64,000 nt of DNA, from positions 14,164,544 through 14,228,543 of the forward strand of contig OY744609.1 of the NCBI GenBank assembly GCA_963556255.1. The letters run 5' to 3'. A program made the translations under genes and the position numbers. The stretch is from Allolobophora icterica (lineage: Eukaryota > Annelida > Clitellata > Crassiclitellata > Lumbricidae). Below the pieces are notes generated by a model, which saw nothing but the letters and a program-made list of their open reading frames with translations, was not told where the DNA came from and did no database searches. Of this stretch, positions 1-13,056 are shown piece after piece (the first letter of the stretch is position 1; the number at the start of each line of letters is the position of its first letter).

Positions 1-276
1 GTGTGTCAAGAGGCGCGAAGAATTATGCTGACTAGAGAAGTTTGAATTCGAAGGTGTTCGCTGTAGTAGTGTGGCTGACTAGTTGAGTTGTAATCGAATT
101 GAGTTCTGTCTGTTTGTTTCTTATTAAACTAAAGGATATTAAACTGTGTTGCTGATTAGTTCAGGTTATACTTATACGTAGAATTAGTGTTCAAAAGGTG
201 AACGTTAAATAGGCGTTAAGTACGAAGAGAACAAGGATTTAAACAGAAGGATTGTCAACGGAAGGATTGGGTTGAC

Positions 277-332
277 AATGATGATGATGATGATGATGAT
301 GACGATGATGACGATGATGATGATGACGATGA
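277..332. repeat. (GAT)n microsatellite
   Basis: The trinucleotide GAT runs for about 55 bases with scattered GAC interruptions. Confidence 0.9.
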
Positions 333-663
333 TTTGCAGTTAGGAGTGGTGTGCGGCAGAGGAAATGTTTGTTGCCTTCGTTGTTTAACATTTTTGTTAA
401 TAAGTTTATTGTGGAATCGGGAGCAGTAGGGCTAGGTTGTTGTATTAACTAGTCCTAACTGGATTGCATCATGGATCCAGATGATACTATTTTATTATCG
501 GCATCGATACTTTGGATTCAGGCCTTATCATATATACGTGGTGTTATTATTAGTCAGTTAGGCCTTCGATCGTGACTATATTTCGGAGTTAAGCCTAACA
601 TTTCTTTATACTAAACCCTGTTGTCTAGAGTTTGGTTCACGATGCAAAGGCTCTTCTTTGTAT

Positions 664-667
<4 letters not shown>

Positions 668-727
<60 letters not shown>
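668..727. repeat. (TA)n microsatellite
   Basis: About 30 TA units lie in an uninterrupted run. The run produces a spurious ORF rich in Ile-Tyr on the minus strand. Confidence 0.95.
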
Positions 728-731
<4 letters not shown>

Positions 732-3189
732 CACAAAAAAGTATGGTGTAGGCCTACCGAGCAGGTGAAGTAGTTCATAGTCATCTATTGCGCTGGTAAT
801 CAACTAAGAAGCGATGTTAATACTCGTATAATGCGCAATTTTAACGCGACCATAAATATTATTTTCAATAATTCTTCGGTTTTGTCGGAGATAATGCAGC
901 TTCACTTACAGCAGATATATAGCCATCCAGTTTTAAGCAATGGCTCAGTGGCTCTGAGGTTTTCTCAGTCACAGCTGAGTAAATAAAGCGCTTTCTGGAA
1001 CAACGTGTATCGTAAAGTGTTTAGTTTTTACGTATGGGTATCAACAAAGGTATTAATTGTAGGTTTAGCCAATTTGGACTTTATATCTATGAGAGTTATT
1101 GTCATGTTTAAACTTCATATGGGCATGCTACGTGCTGCTAATAGTAGGCCTACACTTCATATGCTGTCGTTGATACACTGCAGTCACGGACACTAGTTCA
1201 ATTCTACAGTTAATGGACTTGGTTTGTCAGTAAAGGACAACATATCTTATATCAGTTTGCGGGTTCACAACGCTTACGCCTCCAGGGGAGCACTGGTTTG
1301 AATTGCGCCTTTCTACTACACTATAGTCTGTCTCGTATTTTCGCCTGCCTATTGTTCGTTTAAACCTGTTTTCTGCTTTGCTTTAAGCGAAATAAAAGTA
1401 CATATATATTTGTCAATTTAATTATAGTTCCCTTGTATGCAGAAAGGCGTTCACGCGACTACTCAAGTGCGCTTACGGACTATGGTAGCCCAAGATACAA
1501 AGGTTGAGCTAAAATGGGCTTTGTGCATGAGAACTCAACTGGTGCAGTTCTCATTCAAATCGAGAAGCGATGATGATGCAAGATTAAGTTTCAGTCGAAA
1601 AATTGATAAAAAAAATTAAAAGGAAGGTCTGGACTGTACTGAAAAGCGTTAACGGGGATAAAAAAAAACTTGACTTCTGACGACAACAGAACCACAGGCA
1701 AGGAAAAAATCTGTCACGGTTCGCCGTTACGTTAGCGGAATACGGTGCAAATGAATGCTGGTCTTCTGCACACTGATAGTAATTGTTATCTTATTTATGT
1801 CTGCATCTCTTCAACACCTGAAAGCTAAGCCGTCGGCACTGACTTATTCGTGGGCGTTCCTTTAAAAGCAGCATCGATAAGGCAGCTTTGGTAACGGTCC
1901 TAAAACACAGGTGAGGAAGGTAGATGGTCGAATCGACGCTCCAGTTCTAAGCACCATCTACCGTGACCATGAAGGCGTTTGGAGTTGGAGCGATGAGAAA
2001 GATCAGCAAAAGAGAACTAGTTTCCTGTGTGAATGGCTGGCCTGAACAGTACATGTAAGTGAAGAATTGCTTTGAAGAATCATAACTGGTGGCATGTTGG
2101 CATTCGTCAAGTAGGCCCTATGAATTGAGCATATCTAATAGTTATCGCATAGTTCTATATTGCGAGACACTGTTTCAAGGAACGGGAGTCACGAATGCCT
2201 GTCCTCCTTTCAAACGATTAACGAATTTTAACCACGAATAGACAAACTAAGTGCTATGTAATTTTATGGCGGAGAAAGAGCGATCCAATCAGGGTGATGT
2301 AATTACAGGATCATGAATGCAAGTCTCTGCACTCTAAGAGTAAATGTTATCTCTGCATTTCTTCAGCGCCTAAAAGTACATCGTATATAGCCTACATTTT
2401 AAATAATCGTATTAAAGAATTTAACTTCAGTGCATAGAAATGCCACTCGTTAATAGTTCCTACCCAACGCGTAACAAGGCAAGCGTTCAACCAATAGATG
2501 TTGTTTATACAGCTGCATATTTATTAAATTAAGGGGATTGAGCTGCCGTACCTTCCTTAATTTTTTTATTTATGGAAAAAGTTAGTGAAAATTTACTCTG
2601 TCGCTGGACAACTTTCTGACCTGACGCAGCGTTCGTTCAACAGTTGACGCGCTTGCTTAGTTTTAAAGTAGCGCTTTATCAACTCTCGCGTTTACGCTTT
2701 ACTCCTTATTATAGAGGCGCGTAATAAATACATTGCGATGACTCTGCGAGCTTTACCTGTTTCCTTGAACCTGTAGGCCTACCTGGTAATGGCATCAGAT
2801 GTAGTCCAAGTCGTTAGGTAGTCAAACAGGTATAATCAGTTTACAGATTGAAGCAATGTTTAATCATTTGTATAAAAGTTGGTATATTCGTGCATTTAGC
2901 AGTTCTGTAATAACCTGAGCCAAATTTTTAGTACTGACAGACCGGCCTCAACTGTTGTTGTGGTAAGGTTTAAAAAATGAGTCAACCGAGGATATACTGT
3001 CATGTTGATCACTATAATGATCGCGTGTCTTGCTGAGACAGACCTATGGGCAATGCATGGGTGTGAATGGGGACTGCATTAACATTATTGAATTGTCTAA
3101 CGATCGGCCAGAATACACCTGGACCAGAGCATCATGAAGCTGATAAACCGCCCGATAGTGCACGCACACAAACCCACAAAACATGCATT

Positions 3190-3209
3190 CAGCCAGTCAG
3201 TCAGTCAGA

Positions 3210-3241
<32 letters not shown>

Positions 3242-3405
3242 CAGTCAGTCAGTCAGTCAGTCAGTCAGTCAGTCAGTCAGTCAGTCAGTCAGTCAGTCAG
3301 TCATTCAGTCAGTCAGTCAGTCAGTCAGTTAGTTAATTAGACATTCAGTCAGTCAGTCAGTCAGTCAGTCAGTCAGTCAGTCAGACAATTATCAGTCAGT
3401 CAGTC
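3190..3405. repeat. (CAGT)n satellite array, short copy
   Basis: Tandem CAGT repeats with a few variants (CCGT, CATT, TTAG) lie within tail module 1 at the position corresponding to the large array at 21,126-22,468 in copy 2. Since CAGT repeats lack stops in every frame, they create long Ser/Gln/Val ORFs that are not genes. Confidence 0.95.
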
Positions 3406-4005
3406 TGCAAGTGATTAATCGGGTATTTGGCCAACGTTTATCTGTATATCTGAAGTTCGATGAGATCATTTGGTGGTTTAAAAATTCTTCAGAGATTCCG
3501 TATCTTACTCGAGGCGTCTGCTGGTGGCGAAGTTCATTTGTCTGAGATCCAATATGTAGGCCTATAATAGTGCACACGCTTTCCTACAGCTGCCGTAACA
3601 CCTCCACTCTATTCATTTTTCAATGAATTTATCTAATGAGATCCTTCACCACCGTTTGAATGGGTGACACGCCAGCTAAGGTTCTCGTGTACAGACCATC
3701 CTAGCCCGAGATTTAAATCCCAAAAAGAAATCAAGCGCAAACCACGAATACTGGGACGCGACAGCGATCTGCAAAGATCTCAACCTTTGTGAAGTTTCAT
3801 ACAGCGCTATGTAATCGTTCAGAAACATGATTACATAATTAGTTTATGATCACTATCTCAATCTAACTCTAGAGACAAGCAAGGGTATGCAATGCTAGCG
3901 ACTTAATTTCTTAGCCTCGGCATATGGGTGTGGGACCTGTGGGTGGCCGTCTAATCTTGTATCTATTCTACACTATTCGATCAGACATAAATCTCGAAAC
4001 ATCTT

Positions 4006-4077
4006 CCCTGGCCGGGATTCGAACCGACGACATCTCGACTGACAGTCCAGCATGCTAACCACTACACTACCGTGCGT
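4006..4077 (-). tRNA. tRNA-Asp-like remnant (probably a SINE head)
   Basis: On the minus strand there is an A-box-like 'TAGTGTAGTGGTTAGCATGC', an anticodon-loop-like CTGTCAG (would read GTC, Asp) and a B-box 'GGTTCGAATCCC'. The T stem and acceptor stem do not pair properly, so a functional tRNA is unlikely. A second copy lies at 36,759-36,829 in the duplicated module, with the same flanks. A tRNA-derived SINE head is the best explanation. Confidence 0.4.
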
Positions 4078-4180
4078 TGGACGATAAGGTTGAGAAATCA
4101 GTGCTGAAATTCGATTAGAACTTACACCACTCTCAGGTGGATGACCTAAGTGGAGTAACTCCATCACCCAGATCGATAAT

Positions 4181-6409
4181 TGGGTACTTTGGTGTCTGCG
4201 CTAGTATCATCATCTACGCTCTCATCAGTATGGAGCGTATCGCCTATTCCTCTCAGCAACTTCGGTCTTTCTGGTCATCCTCCGTTCATCCTACTCGTAG
4301 TCTATTCAAGATCCTGTTCAAGTATCAGATATTGTGCCTTGCCAACAGTCGCTTCAACCACTCACCTCATACCTCGTGTCTTCATGAGCCGATGCTGACG
4401 ACCTTCGATGCTATTACATGTGTTTGTTTGTTTGTTTGTATCAAGCCACAGTGTATTTTAACTTGGCTACTTCATAAAGGTACTGCACACATGACTATCT
4501 AACTCATCTACAGATATTTAAGCGCATTTTAAAACATTTTGGGAATGTTTGCCGAACAGAGCTAAACACAACAGCACGTATGTAAAGCAAGACTGTTGCT
4601 GGAGAAAGAGCTGAGTCACGATAAGATACTGTAGAATGGGCCTGAGTTTACATATGGAAGCGAAGCACTTGCATATTTCCCCATGAAGGTGAGCGCAACG
4701 ATCGCAAACCTGGCCGAATGAAGACTGGAACATAAAGCATCCTGATGTATGTCAGTGCGATGCCGACCAACAGGGTTTGTCCCAGAAAAAGACTTGTATT
4801 TTTCTTTCATTTCATGTTACTATTTATCTGTAGTTATAACCTTCGTTATTTTATTGTGTGTCGATAGGTGCCTGTGGATTATCTGGCAGCGAGTTTTCTG
4901 CCTGAGGGGCGATTGTCGGGATTGTGTGTGGGGTTTGCTCGTTTGTTTTTGTATTTGTATTTGTATTTAGTGTTTTGTATTTACTTTTTGTATTTGTATT
5001 TTAATTTATTTCTTTGTATTTGTATTTAGTTTTTTGTGTTTTTATTTAGTTTTTTGTATTTGAATTTTGTATTTAGTTATTTGCATTTGTATTTGTATTT
5101 ATATTTGTATTTAGTTTCTTGTATTTGTATTTACTTTTTTGTATTTGTATTTAGTTTTTGTATTTGCATTTGTAGCCTATTACTTTATTTGTATCTGTAT
5201 TTGTATTTACTTTTTTGTATTTCTATTTGTATTTAGTTTTTTGTATTTGTAGTTATGTTTAGTTTTTTGTATTTAGTTTTTGTATTTGTGTTTGTACTTA
5301 GTTTGTTTGTTACAAACCAGCTGAGCCTCTGGCGTGGCTAAAAATCCCGTAGTTTTTCTTGTTTATTTTGTCTTGATAGGCCTATTTATTTTGTTGTTTA
5401 TTTTGTCGTTCGTTGTTTGATTTGTTGTTTATTTTGTCATGTGTCGTCTTGTTATTTATTTTGTTGTTATATTTTGACGTTGCCCTGGAATGAGCCGAGG
5501 GATAAGAAGGAGGATGATAGAAGACTAGAAGGAGGAGTGGTGGAGGTGGAATGGAGACAGGGCAGCCACTGTCCGATGCAAATGCTACATAGGAAAAACA
5601 AAGATCGTGCGAAGGATAAATTCTACACGCAGAATATCGGTTAGCTGTTAATTTATGCAGGAGCTGATGATACCAGATGCTATTAGGCTAATTATTATTA
5701 TTCTAGTCTAGTAGGTCTACACTGATGTAGACTTTGAGAAGGACCACATGAAATAATCTCTCTTTCTCTGTCTGTCTGTCTGTGTGTCTGTCTGTCTCTC
5801 TCTCTCTCTCTCTGCCTCAAGCGCGCTAATCTGATATTATTCATTCATTCATTCATTCTCTGTTTCCATGTCTATCTCCTTCTCTGTCTGTCTTTGTACA
5901 TAATTTACACGTAAGGCAATGACACGTATAACCGTGGTGACTGGTCAATATAGCAAGGCTATTATACGAGACGTCTTTCGGTTGGTGGGCAGTCCGGTTA
6001 GTACAGTTCGGTAGAGAAGTGATGGGATAGGGAGAAACAAGCAGGAACAGAGGATTTTTCCCAGAAGGCACATGTTTTGCCAAACTGAAGCGCAGATCTT
6101 CAATGCATAATAGGTTAGTTTGCAACATACCAAAGAGGAATGTCATTCGACTAACTTCTAAACCTTTTTACAGTGTTCTGCAACGAAGCGAAGATGATGA
6201 AGATATGTGCCTTCAACCAACGAGATGTGAATGGCTCGTCGCTGCCGACTTCATTTCTCAGTATCGCATATATATAGAAGTTGCTTCAACCAAACAATGG
6301 CACAGCTTTATTCGACCTGTTCAGTGTTCAGCCTAAATATACAATATGATGTGCAAACGAAAACAAATACTATTCTGTCGTGATTAATTCTTGAACTAGG
6401 TGACTTTTG
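4181..6409. other. Non-coding stretch with low-complexity repeats
   Basis: No credible gene. From about 4,938 to 5,300 it holds an imperfect (GTATTT)n array; 5,756-5,817 is TCTG/TC-rich; 5,838-5,860 is (ATTC)n. Short ORFs at 4,137-4,502 and 5,417-5,644 lack recognisable motifs. Confidence 0.5.
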
Positions 6410-7080
6410 AGATTGCTTCAGGAGTGGATAATCCTTAACTCGTACAGCTAGGCCTAAGACATTTTAAGCAAGGCTCAAGCCCTGCAGAAAGATGACTAAA
6501 GAGAAAAGTTTATGTTGTTTCGTTGTTTTCATTGAGCTTGAGTAGGCCTACAAACCAAAAGCGCTGAGTTTTTGGTTCATTTTGTATACCTGGTTAAAAA
6601 TAGAATGAAAGCTACTAATAAAAGCGATCATTGGAGATTCACATGCGTTCAACGTCGTCATCCGAAGGAACAGCAGAGTCTATAATGAGCAATTCTAGAC
6701 TTACACCAGGCTTCACGTAAACTTTTTTAATCTAATAGGCTTTGATTCAGGTGTGGATGATCCTAAACTCGTACAACTAATGACATTTTAAGCAAGGCTA
6801 AGTCCTGCAGAAAGATAGCTAAAGTGAAAATGTTAATTCTGTGTCGCTGTTTTCATGGAGATCGAGTACAAACCAAAAGTGCTGAGTTTTGGGTACATTT
6901 TCTACCTGGTTAAAAATTGAATGAAAGCTATACGTATAACAGCGATCGTTTGAAATTCGTCATGCGTCCAATCTCGGCCTCCGACGGCCCAGAAAAGAGT
7001 CTAAAATGATCAATTCTACACTTGCAAGCAGGGTTCGCGTAAATTGTTTCAATCTCTAAACGTGGACCTTTAGACAGTGT
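6410..7080. repeat. Tandem duplication of a ~330-bp unit
   Basis: 6,410-6,735 and 6,740-7,080 match along their length, with landmarks in the same order: 'cattttaagcaaggct', 'gcagaaagat', 'caaaccaaaag', 'cctggttaaaaat' and 'aatgaaagct'. The two copies differ by many substitutions and small indels, so this is an old duplication. No ORF is conserved between them. Confidence 0.8.
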
Positions 7081-7215
7081 CGGATTTAGAATTGATGAGG
7101 TCCTAAGCTAGGCCTATATAGCCCTACCTACAATGCCCCTTAGGCCTCTAGCATTCGCCAGCTATCCAGAATCCAATCGCCGAAATCTACTTCTTCGTCT
7201 TACCCTTTCTCTATA

Positions 7216-7862
7216 TTGCTCAGTCTTGTTGTCAAGACCTTAAACCTCAAGACCAAGGCCAAGACTTTGAACCTCAAGACCAAGACCGAGACCATGACCC
7301 AAAAAATCACATTCCGGCCAAGACTTCTTTTCCTTACAAAAAATTGTCAAGTCGGACTACTCGCTATTTTAATGAAAACGTGAGTCTTATTTTATTCAAG
7401 CAAATTAACTTTAAATGCAGACCGCAGAGAATTCCGAATTCGAATTTACAAAAGTCCTTCAGACAAATGCCTTTTGTATTTTATTTTGATCGTCCGTCTG
7501 GCTTCAGAAAAAAGTCTCGACAGGGCTTCCAGACACAGCATAACTTAGTTGCTGCTTCCGTTGGGTTTTCCAGCAAGACTTGTATCCGCCCGTAGGTATT
7601 TGTCGTAGGCTGTGATGCAAATAGGCTTGATACATTTTTAAATTCTTGAGTTTTGTTAAATGACTGTTCATATTCACAGCCGGTCTTGGGCGGTCTTGCG
7701 AGACCAAGTCCAAGACTTTGAACCTCAAGACCAAGACCAAGACTTTGAACTTCAAGACCCAGACCAAGACTCTTGGTCTCAAGACCAAGACCAAGACCAA
7801 GACTTTTAAAAACGAACTCGAGTGCACTCGAGACCAAGACCTTGGTCTCGAGGACAGCAAGT
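7216..7862. repeat. Split minisatellite with AAGACC core
   Basis: Units of roughly 20-27 bp built on 'caagaccaagac' and 'tttgaacctc' occur at 7,225-7,300 and again at 7,690-7,862, separated by about 390 bp of unique sequence. The Lys/Thr-rich ORF (plus) and Leu/Gly-rich ORFs (minus) here are products of the repeat. Confidence 0.8.
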
Positions 7863-7999
7863 CTGAAAAAAAACTAGGTACAGTAAAGATTCGACAGTTT
7901 ATCAAGACGTCGGGTCTGTCTTACTTACTTACTCACTTGTGTTATATAAAATGGCAGGACGACACTCAAAGTCGAGAAACTCCGCCACTGACCGTATTC

Positions 8000-8090
8000 T
8001 GGTCGTGCCAGCCCCAAGCCTGGAGAAAGGAGGAGGGCGATGCTAATCACCTTCGTTATGACAAAGTTTCGTTAAACACCAACTGACCAA
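8000..8090. repeat. Dispersed repeat, 'gccaagcctgga' family, copy 1
   Basis: The stretch containing 'ccaagcctgga', 'aggagggc', 'aatcacctt' and 'atgacaaagtttcgttaaac' recurs at about 9,685-9,770 and 56,395-56,475. It resembles a short piece of a retroelement untranslated region, but I cannot assign a family. Confidence 0.5.
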
Positions 8091-8217
8091 TCAAGGTCGA
8101 GAGTTGGAGAAGAGTCAGAGGGCGTGTTAAAGTCTGGAAAGATCCGACGAGAGAAAGAATTGAACAAAATAACTGTTAAGTTGTTTTACTTTATTACAAA
8201 GTCGACGGGGTGAGGGA

Positions 8218-8276
8218 ACTCCTCCTCCTCCTCCTCCTCCTCCTCCTCCTCCTCCTCCTCCTCCTCCTTCTCCTCA
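8218..8276. repeat. (CTC)n microsatellite
   Basis: About 18 CTC units in a near-perfect run. Confidence 0.95.
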
Positions 8277-10379
8277 CAATGTTAATTACTTCTAAGTGTA
8301 AAAAACTGCTTCAGACTCATAACGAAGAGCTTTTGTGCCAGGTAGGATAAGCGTCTGTCCCACTGTATAAAATCTTTGATTGATTGATTGATGTGAGTCC
8401 AGTTGAGGCTGTCCTTCCCTAGCGGCTGTGTTTTCAGTGTCCAATCTCCATTTGTACGCCCCTGTGCCTGAACTCCACGCCCACCTCGTCTTCCCTCTAA
8501 TCCCGTCTTCCTTCATCCTCATTCTTGTCCCTCGGCTCAAAATACACAACACAACACAACAGACAAAACACAGGCCCTATAAGCTTACGGGGTTTTACGC
8601 CACGCCAGAGACCCAGCAGGTACTACTAACAAACAACACAAACACAGAACAAGACAGAGCCATAGTGAAACCATAACACTCATCACGATCCATCCCATCT
8701 CGCCTCAGACAGCAACACACCGGAGCCTATAGGAACACAGTAAACAAATGAGGATTATTATTACACGTTATAACAGATATATGTAGTATCATTGTAGTAA
8801 GGAATAAAACACATGATTATCCTGCTGCTGCGAGCATCCTCGTACGTCGGCTTTTTGGTCTATCCTGTAGTGTGCTGGGTATGTAAGCTAAAGATTGCGA
8901 GTAAGCACTTGCTTGCATTTAGAAGTAGGTTAAATAGGTAGGATATGGATGAAATGCCGATTGCAATTGTAAAAGAAAAGAAATGGGATGGTTGAGGGGT
9001 GCTGATTGAGCGAGGGAATGTGGTATTGGACCCCCAAAAGCAAGTTTATGCATATGCCGATTTGCATCACTTCTGTTCTCCAATCTCGATGCCTTCCTTG
9101 AAAAATTAAAGGCATAATTCAGAATTTCTCTCTTGAATGATGTTTTATCTTAAATTAGCACGTTCGAAAAGATAATCTATGACAACGATGCGGTGAGAAG
9201 ATCAGTTTTCTTCTGGATCATATCATCATCCGTGTAATGATCACGCTGTACTGATGATGTTGTAAAGATCGAGAGGATCAGTGTAATGAGATCAGTGTCG
9301 AAGGATCAGTGTAATGAGATTCTCATATTGACAGTAGAGATATGAGTGCCATATATATAGTTCGTAGACAATGGAAAAAATCGATGCAACAAATCAGCAT
9401 CACTGAGATCAGTGTAAAAATAATCAGTGTAATGGGATCAGTTAATGAGACCATTACACACTGATTCCATTACACTGGACTAGTGTTGCTTGTATAATCT
9501 AGTTAGAAGCGCAAGCAAGGATGACCAAACAGTCGAATTGGCACCGGCTACGGTCAAGGATCATTTGCGCGATTCTAAAAGCGTTGTAAAAATTGCAGGG
9601 TCCAGATAGTTAATCGCCGGATGGCCACACTAGGCCTAAGTGTTGAAGTCTACCTCTGCAACTAGTGTAAACTCTGTCACTGGCGGTGCCAGTCCGAAGC
9701 CTGGATAAAAGAGGAGGGCAACTTTAATCATCTTTGTTATGACACAGCGTCATCATTAAACAGCAACTCTCCAGTGGCAATTTGCTTAATCGTTGTTCCA
9801 GTAAAATCAGCTGACAGTGTGTACAAGGACCTCCTCTGTTAGCCACATCCAGGAACCAACTGTATATGGAGAGTAGTAAGCCCTATGCCTAAATAAATTT
9901 ATTTTTATTCACTCTGCATTTGTCTGTCAGCCTGTATGTGTGCATGAATGTATGTACAATTATGTATGTGTATCTATGTATGCCTGTACGTAGGCCTATC
10001 TACCAGACATGTCAATTTTGTGAGATGTCGCCATTTCTGCATTCAGTATAATTTTATGTAACTTCCAGGACATTCCGAATTCCACGTTGGGCACATTTCC
10101 ATTGTCTTTTAAGAATCGACAACCACGGGTACAAGGACCATCTGTGCCGGGTACAAAATGATGATCATTTAACAAAACGACAATCTAATCCAGAGAAGAA
10201 TGATGTTTAGAGCTCGAGTCTTACCTTAAGAGCAGGGCTACGTGAACGTCAGCGTGTGCCTTGTACGCCACAAGCAGGGCTCCGTGAAGGTCAGTGTGTT
10301 CCTTGTACGCCACAACTGGCAGTTTCTGATCACACTTATCCTTAGATTATGTCACTTTCAGGCACCTTTTTCCTTCGAT
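8277..10379. other. Non-coding stretch with minor repeats
   Basis: No gene is seen. About 9,190-9,480 is a minisatellite built on 'gatcagtgtaatgagatcag'. About 9,685-9,770 is copy 2 of the dispersed repeat described at 8,000. About 10,215-10,315 holds a two-copy tandem repeat of roughly 46 bp around 'gccttgtacgccacaa'. Confidence 0.5.
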
Positions 10380-10690
10380 TTTCACGTTGGATCCCATGAT
10401 TAGCTAGGGTTTCTTCAGGTTAGGCCATTTCTTTAAGCTGGGTTCTTCAGATTAAGCCATTTCTTCAGGCAGGGCTTTTTCGGGTTAGGTCATTTCTTTA
10501 GGCAGGGCTTCTTCATGACAGGCCATTTTATAGACAGGGTTTTTTCAGTTTAGGCCATTTGTTTAGGCAGGGCTTCTTCAGATCAGGCCATTTCTTTAGG
10601 CTGGGCTTCTTCAGGTGAGGGTATTTCTTTAGGCTGGGATTTTTCGGATAAGGTCATTTCTTTGGGTTGGGTTCTTCGGGTTACATCATT
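10380..10690. repeat. Minisatellite family 1 (~35-bp unit)
   Basis: Units built on 'ggccatttctttaggc' followed by 'agggcttcttcag' repeat about eight times with substitutions. The array grades directly into the next minisatellite family at about 10,690. Confidence 0.8.
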
Positions 10691-10909
10691 TTTCTTCAAT
10701 TTCAGTAGGGTTTTGTTCTTTCGGTTGGGTATGATTTCGATCTCCATTCGGAGTAGAATTTCTTCTTTAGTTCGGGTAGGATCTAGATCTCCAATTTATT
10801 GGAGTAGGATTTTGTTTTTTAGGTCGGGTAGGATTTCGATCTTCAATTCGATCTCCAATTCGAGTAGGAATTTTTAGGTAGGGTAGAATTTAGATCTCCA
10901 TTTCGAGTA

Positions 10910-13056
10910 GGGTAAAGTGGGGTAATTTCGGCATGGAGGTAATTTCGGCACCCCCGAGTAGCCGAGAAAATATCGTGTAGCAATAAAGCTGTATGGTGTA
11001 ACGTCATAGGTCTGGATGCTATAATATAGAAAAAGTTATAAAACATTGTAAGTATTGTATTTTTAGCACGATTGGTGAGTCATTTTCATTTTGATGCATT
11101 TTGTTAACTGTATATCAGTTCAGAGACATCGTTGCTAAAAAAATTTATCGCTCCTATATATAAATGCAATGGTTTTTCTCCACCTTTAAATATTGCACTA
11201 CAGAATCCTGAGCGATAATAGAGTGTATAGCAGCCGATTATTTTTTCTATGTAGGGTCAAAATGATGCCTACCTATGAGGTAATTTCGGCATTCAACTCT
11301 TTTCTAATTCCGGCAGTGCCGATATTTGCTCTAGGGTAGTGCCGAAATTACCATCCTATCTTGCTTCAGTTGGCCACCTTTAAATAGCCTTCTTAATTCT
11401 GTCAGATTCTGTTGCATAGTTAAAGCGCATGAGTATTTGCACAGGTAAAAGGGATGATTGGGTGAGATAACTGAGCAAAGCCCTACATGTGGAGGATATG
11501 CTCAGTGGTCGAACGACACCAGGTTAGCAGAAAAGGTTGTGCTAGTTGAAGAGCGTCCAAAAAACGGTCGCTAAATAGCTTGGAATTCCACGCCAAACTC
11601 TTCAGGACTATCTGAAAAGGGCTTGCGTGGACGGTGCTGTCGACCAACCATTCAACTGATGATCAGGAGAAAGAGCTGTCGGAAGTTTAGATTTTCATGT
11701 CCGACAAACTGCTTGATCTCTCACCGAAGGTCGTCAGAGAACTAGTGTTCAGTTATTGCGATATTAATGGGATTGAGCTCCAAGTTAACGACGGTGACTG
11801 GCTTGCTGGATTCATTAAAAGCCATCGCGAGTTATCCGCATGGGTAGCACCGTAGCAGAGCCGACTTCAATATAGAATTAAAGTATCGGAGTTAACAGAT
11901 CCAAAGTCGACAGGGACAGGTACTTCGATGAATTGCAATTAATTATATTCGACAGCAGTGAGAAGAAACTCATACCATAGGACAATATCTTCAATGTAGA
12001 TGAATCCAGTGTCTTCGGTTCAACTTTGGTCAGCTAGTGTGCCTAAATGTTTCAAAGATCCGACAAGAGTGAGTGCAAGGTAGGATTATGGCACGCAGAA
12101 GTCTTAAAAAGTTTGCCCTACAAAAGACAGTTTGAGACGGAAGAGGCTGCAAAGAAGAAAACTCAACGAACGTCTAGAACTCTAGAGAAGACGAAGAAGA
12201 GGAGGAAGCGTGAAAAGACAATGGCAAGGCCAAATTCTGGCCTACATCAAGTCACAGAGCGGTTTGCCGCTAGTAGTTTCGTCGACACAACTCCATGCCT
12301 GTTTTGCAAGATACCGTATTATAACGTTGGAGTCAGTGCAGACGACGCGAGAAATGGGTGTGCGAAAACTCCACTTGCATCGACAACAAACTGGTAGTTG
12401 CGAGTAGACTTTAGATGTCGCAACTCACAAACGTCATGTTTATTGCACTGTAGGGCCTAAATGCTTCATAAATGTTTCCATTATGCTTGGTAATTTTTGT
12501 CGTCGTTAAATTGTTGATTTACTTTAGCTAGGATAATTATTTGCGCAAAAGAACTCTTGCATGATGGCAGTGGCCTCCACTCGTCCGTCCATTTGCACTA
12601 GGTTACTATGACTCGGGTATGTTTGAACAGTTTGTGAATTTTTAATAAATATAAGCTAAACATGGTATTGCGTGTTAAAGTCTCTGACTGTAGAGTGTAA
12701 ACAAAATGCAGGTATATGCCACCATAGATATACATTCATAGTTTAGGCCTATCTGCTCAATTTAGCTAGTCATAAATGTATGGTAATTTTCATTTCGGTT
12801 AATTTCGTCACCCCTGCCGAAATTACCCTACCCTGTGGCCGAAATTACCCTACCCTGTGGGTAATTTCGGCTTTTGAATGCCTTCACTTCGCATGTTATA
12901 ACAGAAATTTGTGAGAGACGATTCACAGTTTGAAGGCGCCATTTCATAGCAGAGGGTTGCAGCAAACTGTGGAAGCTTCAGTGTGTCCTACAGATGCGAT
13001 AGCATTTTAAATATTGAAGAAATTGCTTAAGGTGCCGAAATTACCCTATTTTACCC
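10910..13056 (+). mobile_element. Decayed pogo/Tigger-like DNA transposon with TA target duplication
   Basis: The ends are inverted: the left end begins GGGTAAAGTGGGGTAATTTC and the right end, read on the minus strand, begins GGGTAAAATAGGGTAATTTC; both continue with GGCA. That makes about 24 bp with two mismatches. TA flanks both ends (10,908-10,909 and 13,057-13,058), as expected for Tc1/mariner/pogo elements. The motif GGTAATTTCGGC or its complement recurs internally near both ends (about 10,938, 11,279, 11,330, 12,820, 12,840 and 12,865). Coding remnants are described separately. The element is 2,147 bp. Confidence 0.8.
11500..12400 (+). pseudogene. pogo/Tigger-like transposase remnant
   Basis: Pieces in different frames read as a pogo-family transposase. 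A psq-type helix-turn-helix piece (LGIPRQTLQDYLKR) is at 11,579-11,620. A CENP-B-like piece (WLAGFIKSHREL) is near 11,798-11,835. The first-Asp motif NIFNVDESSVF is near 11,983-12,015. After a deletion of most of the DDE core, a C-terminal piece with YKRQFE, a Lys/Arg-rich stretch and a CxxC pair (12,047-12,397) follows. The catalytic core between the last two is missing, so the gene cannot be active. The family call is by eye. Confidence 0.65.

Larger units (their letters stand above)
1..1931. other. Non-coding repeat-rich stretch, no gene seen
   Basis: Apart from the GAT and AT microsatellites listed separately, I see no ORF with protein-like composition on either strand. Three copies of the palindrome TAGGCCTA or close relatives lie here. 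The short ORFs at about 1,005-1,196 and 1,437-1,619 have no recognisable motif. Confidence 0.5.
1932..4180. repeat. Segmental duplication, tail module copy 1
   Basis: This block is closely similar in the same orientation to 19,848-21,125 and 35,510-36,940. Shared landmarks include the stretch around 'cgacgctccagttc', the block 'cagttgacgcgcttgcttag' (about 2,640), 'gatcgcgtgtcttgctg' (about 3,022) and 'aacgatcggccagaatacacc' in part (about 3,100). A CAGT array interrupts it at 3,190-3,405. No coding capacity is visible. Edges are approximate because they were found by eye. Confidence 0.75.

Noticed and set aside
3190..3405. CRISPR-like array
   Set aside because: Repeats are contiguous tetranucleotides without spacers, and the window is eukaryotic.
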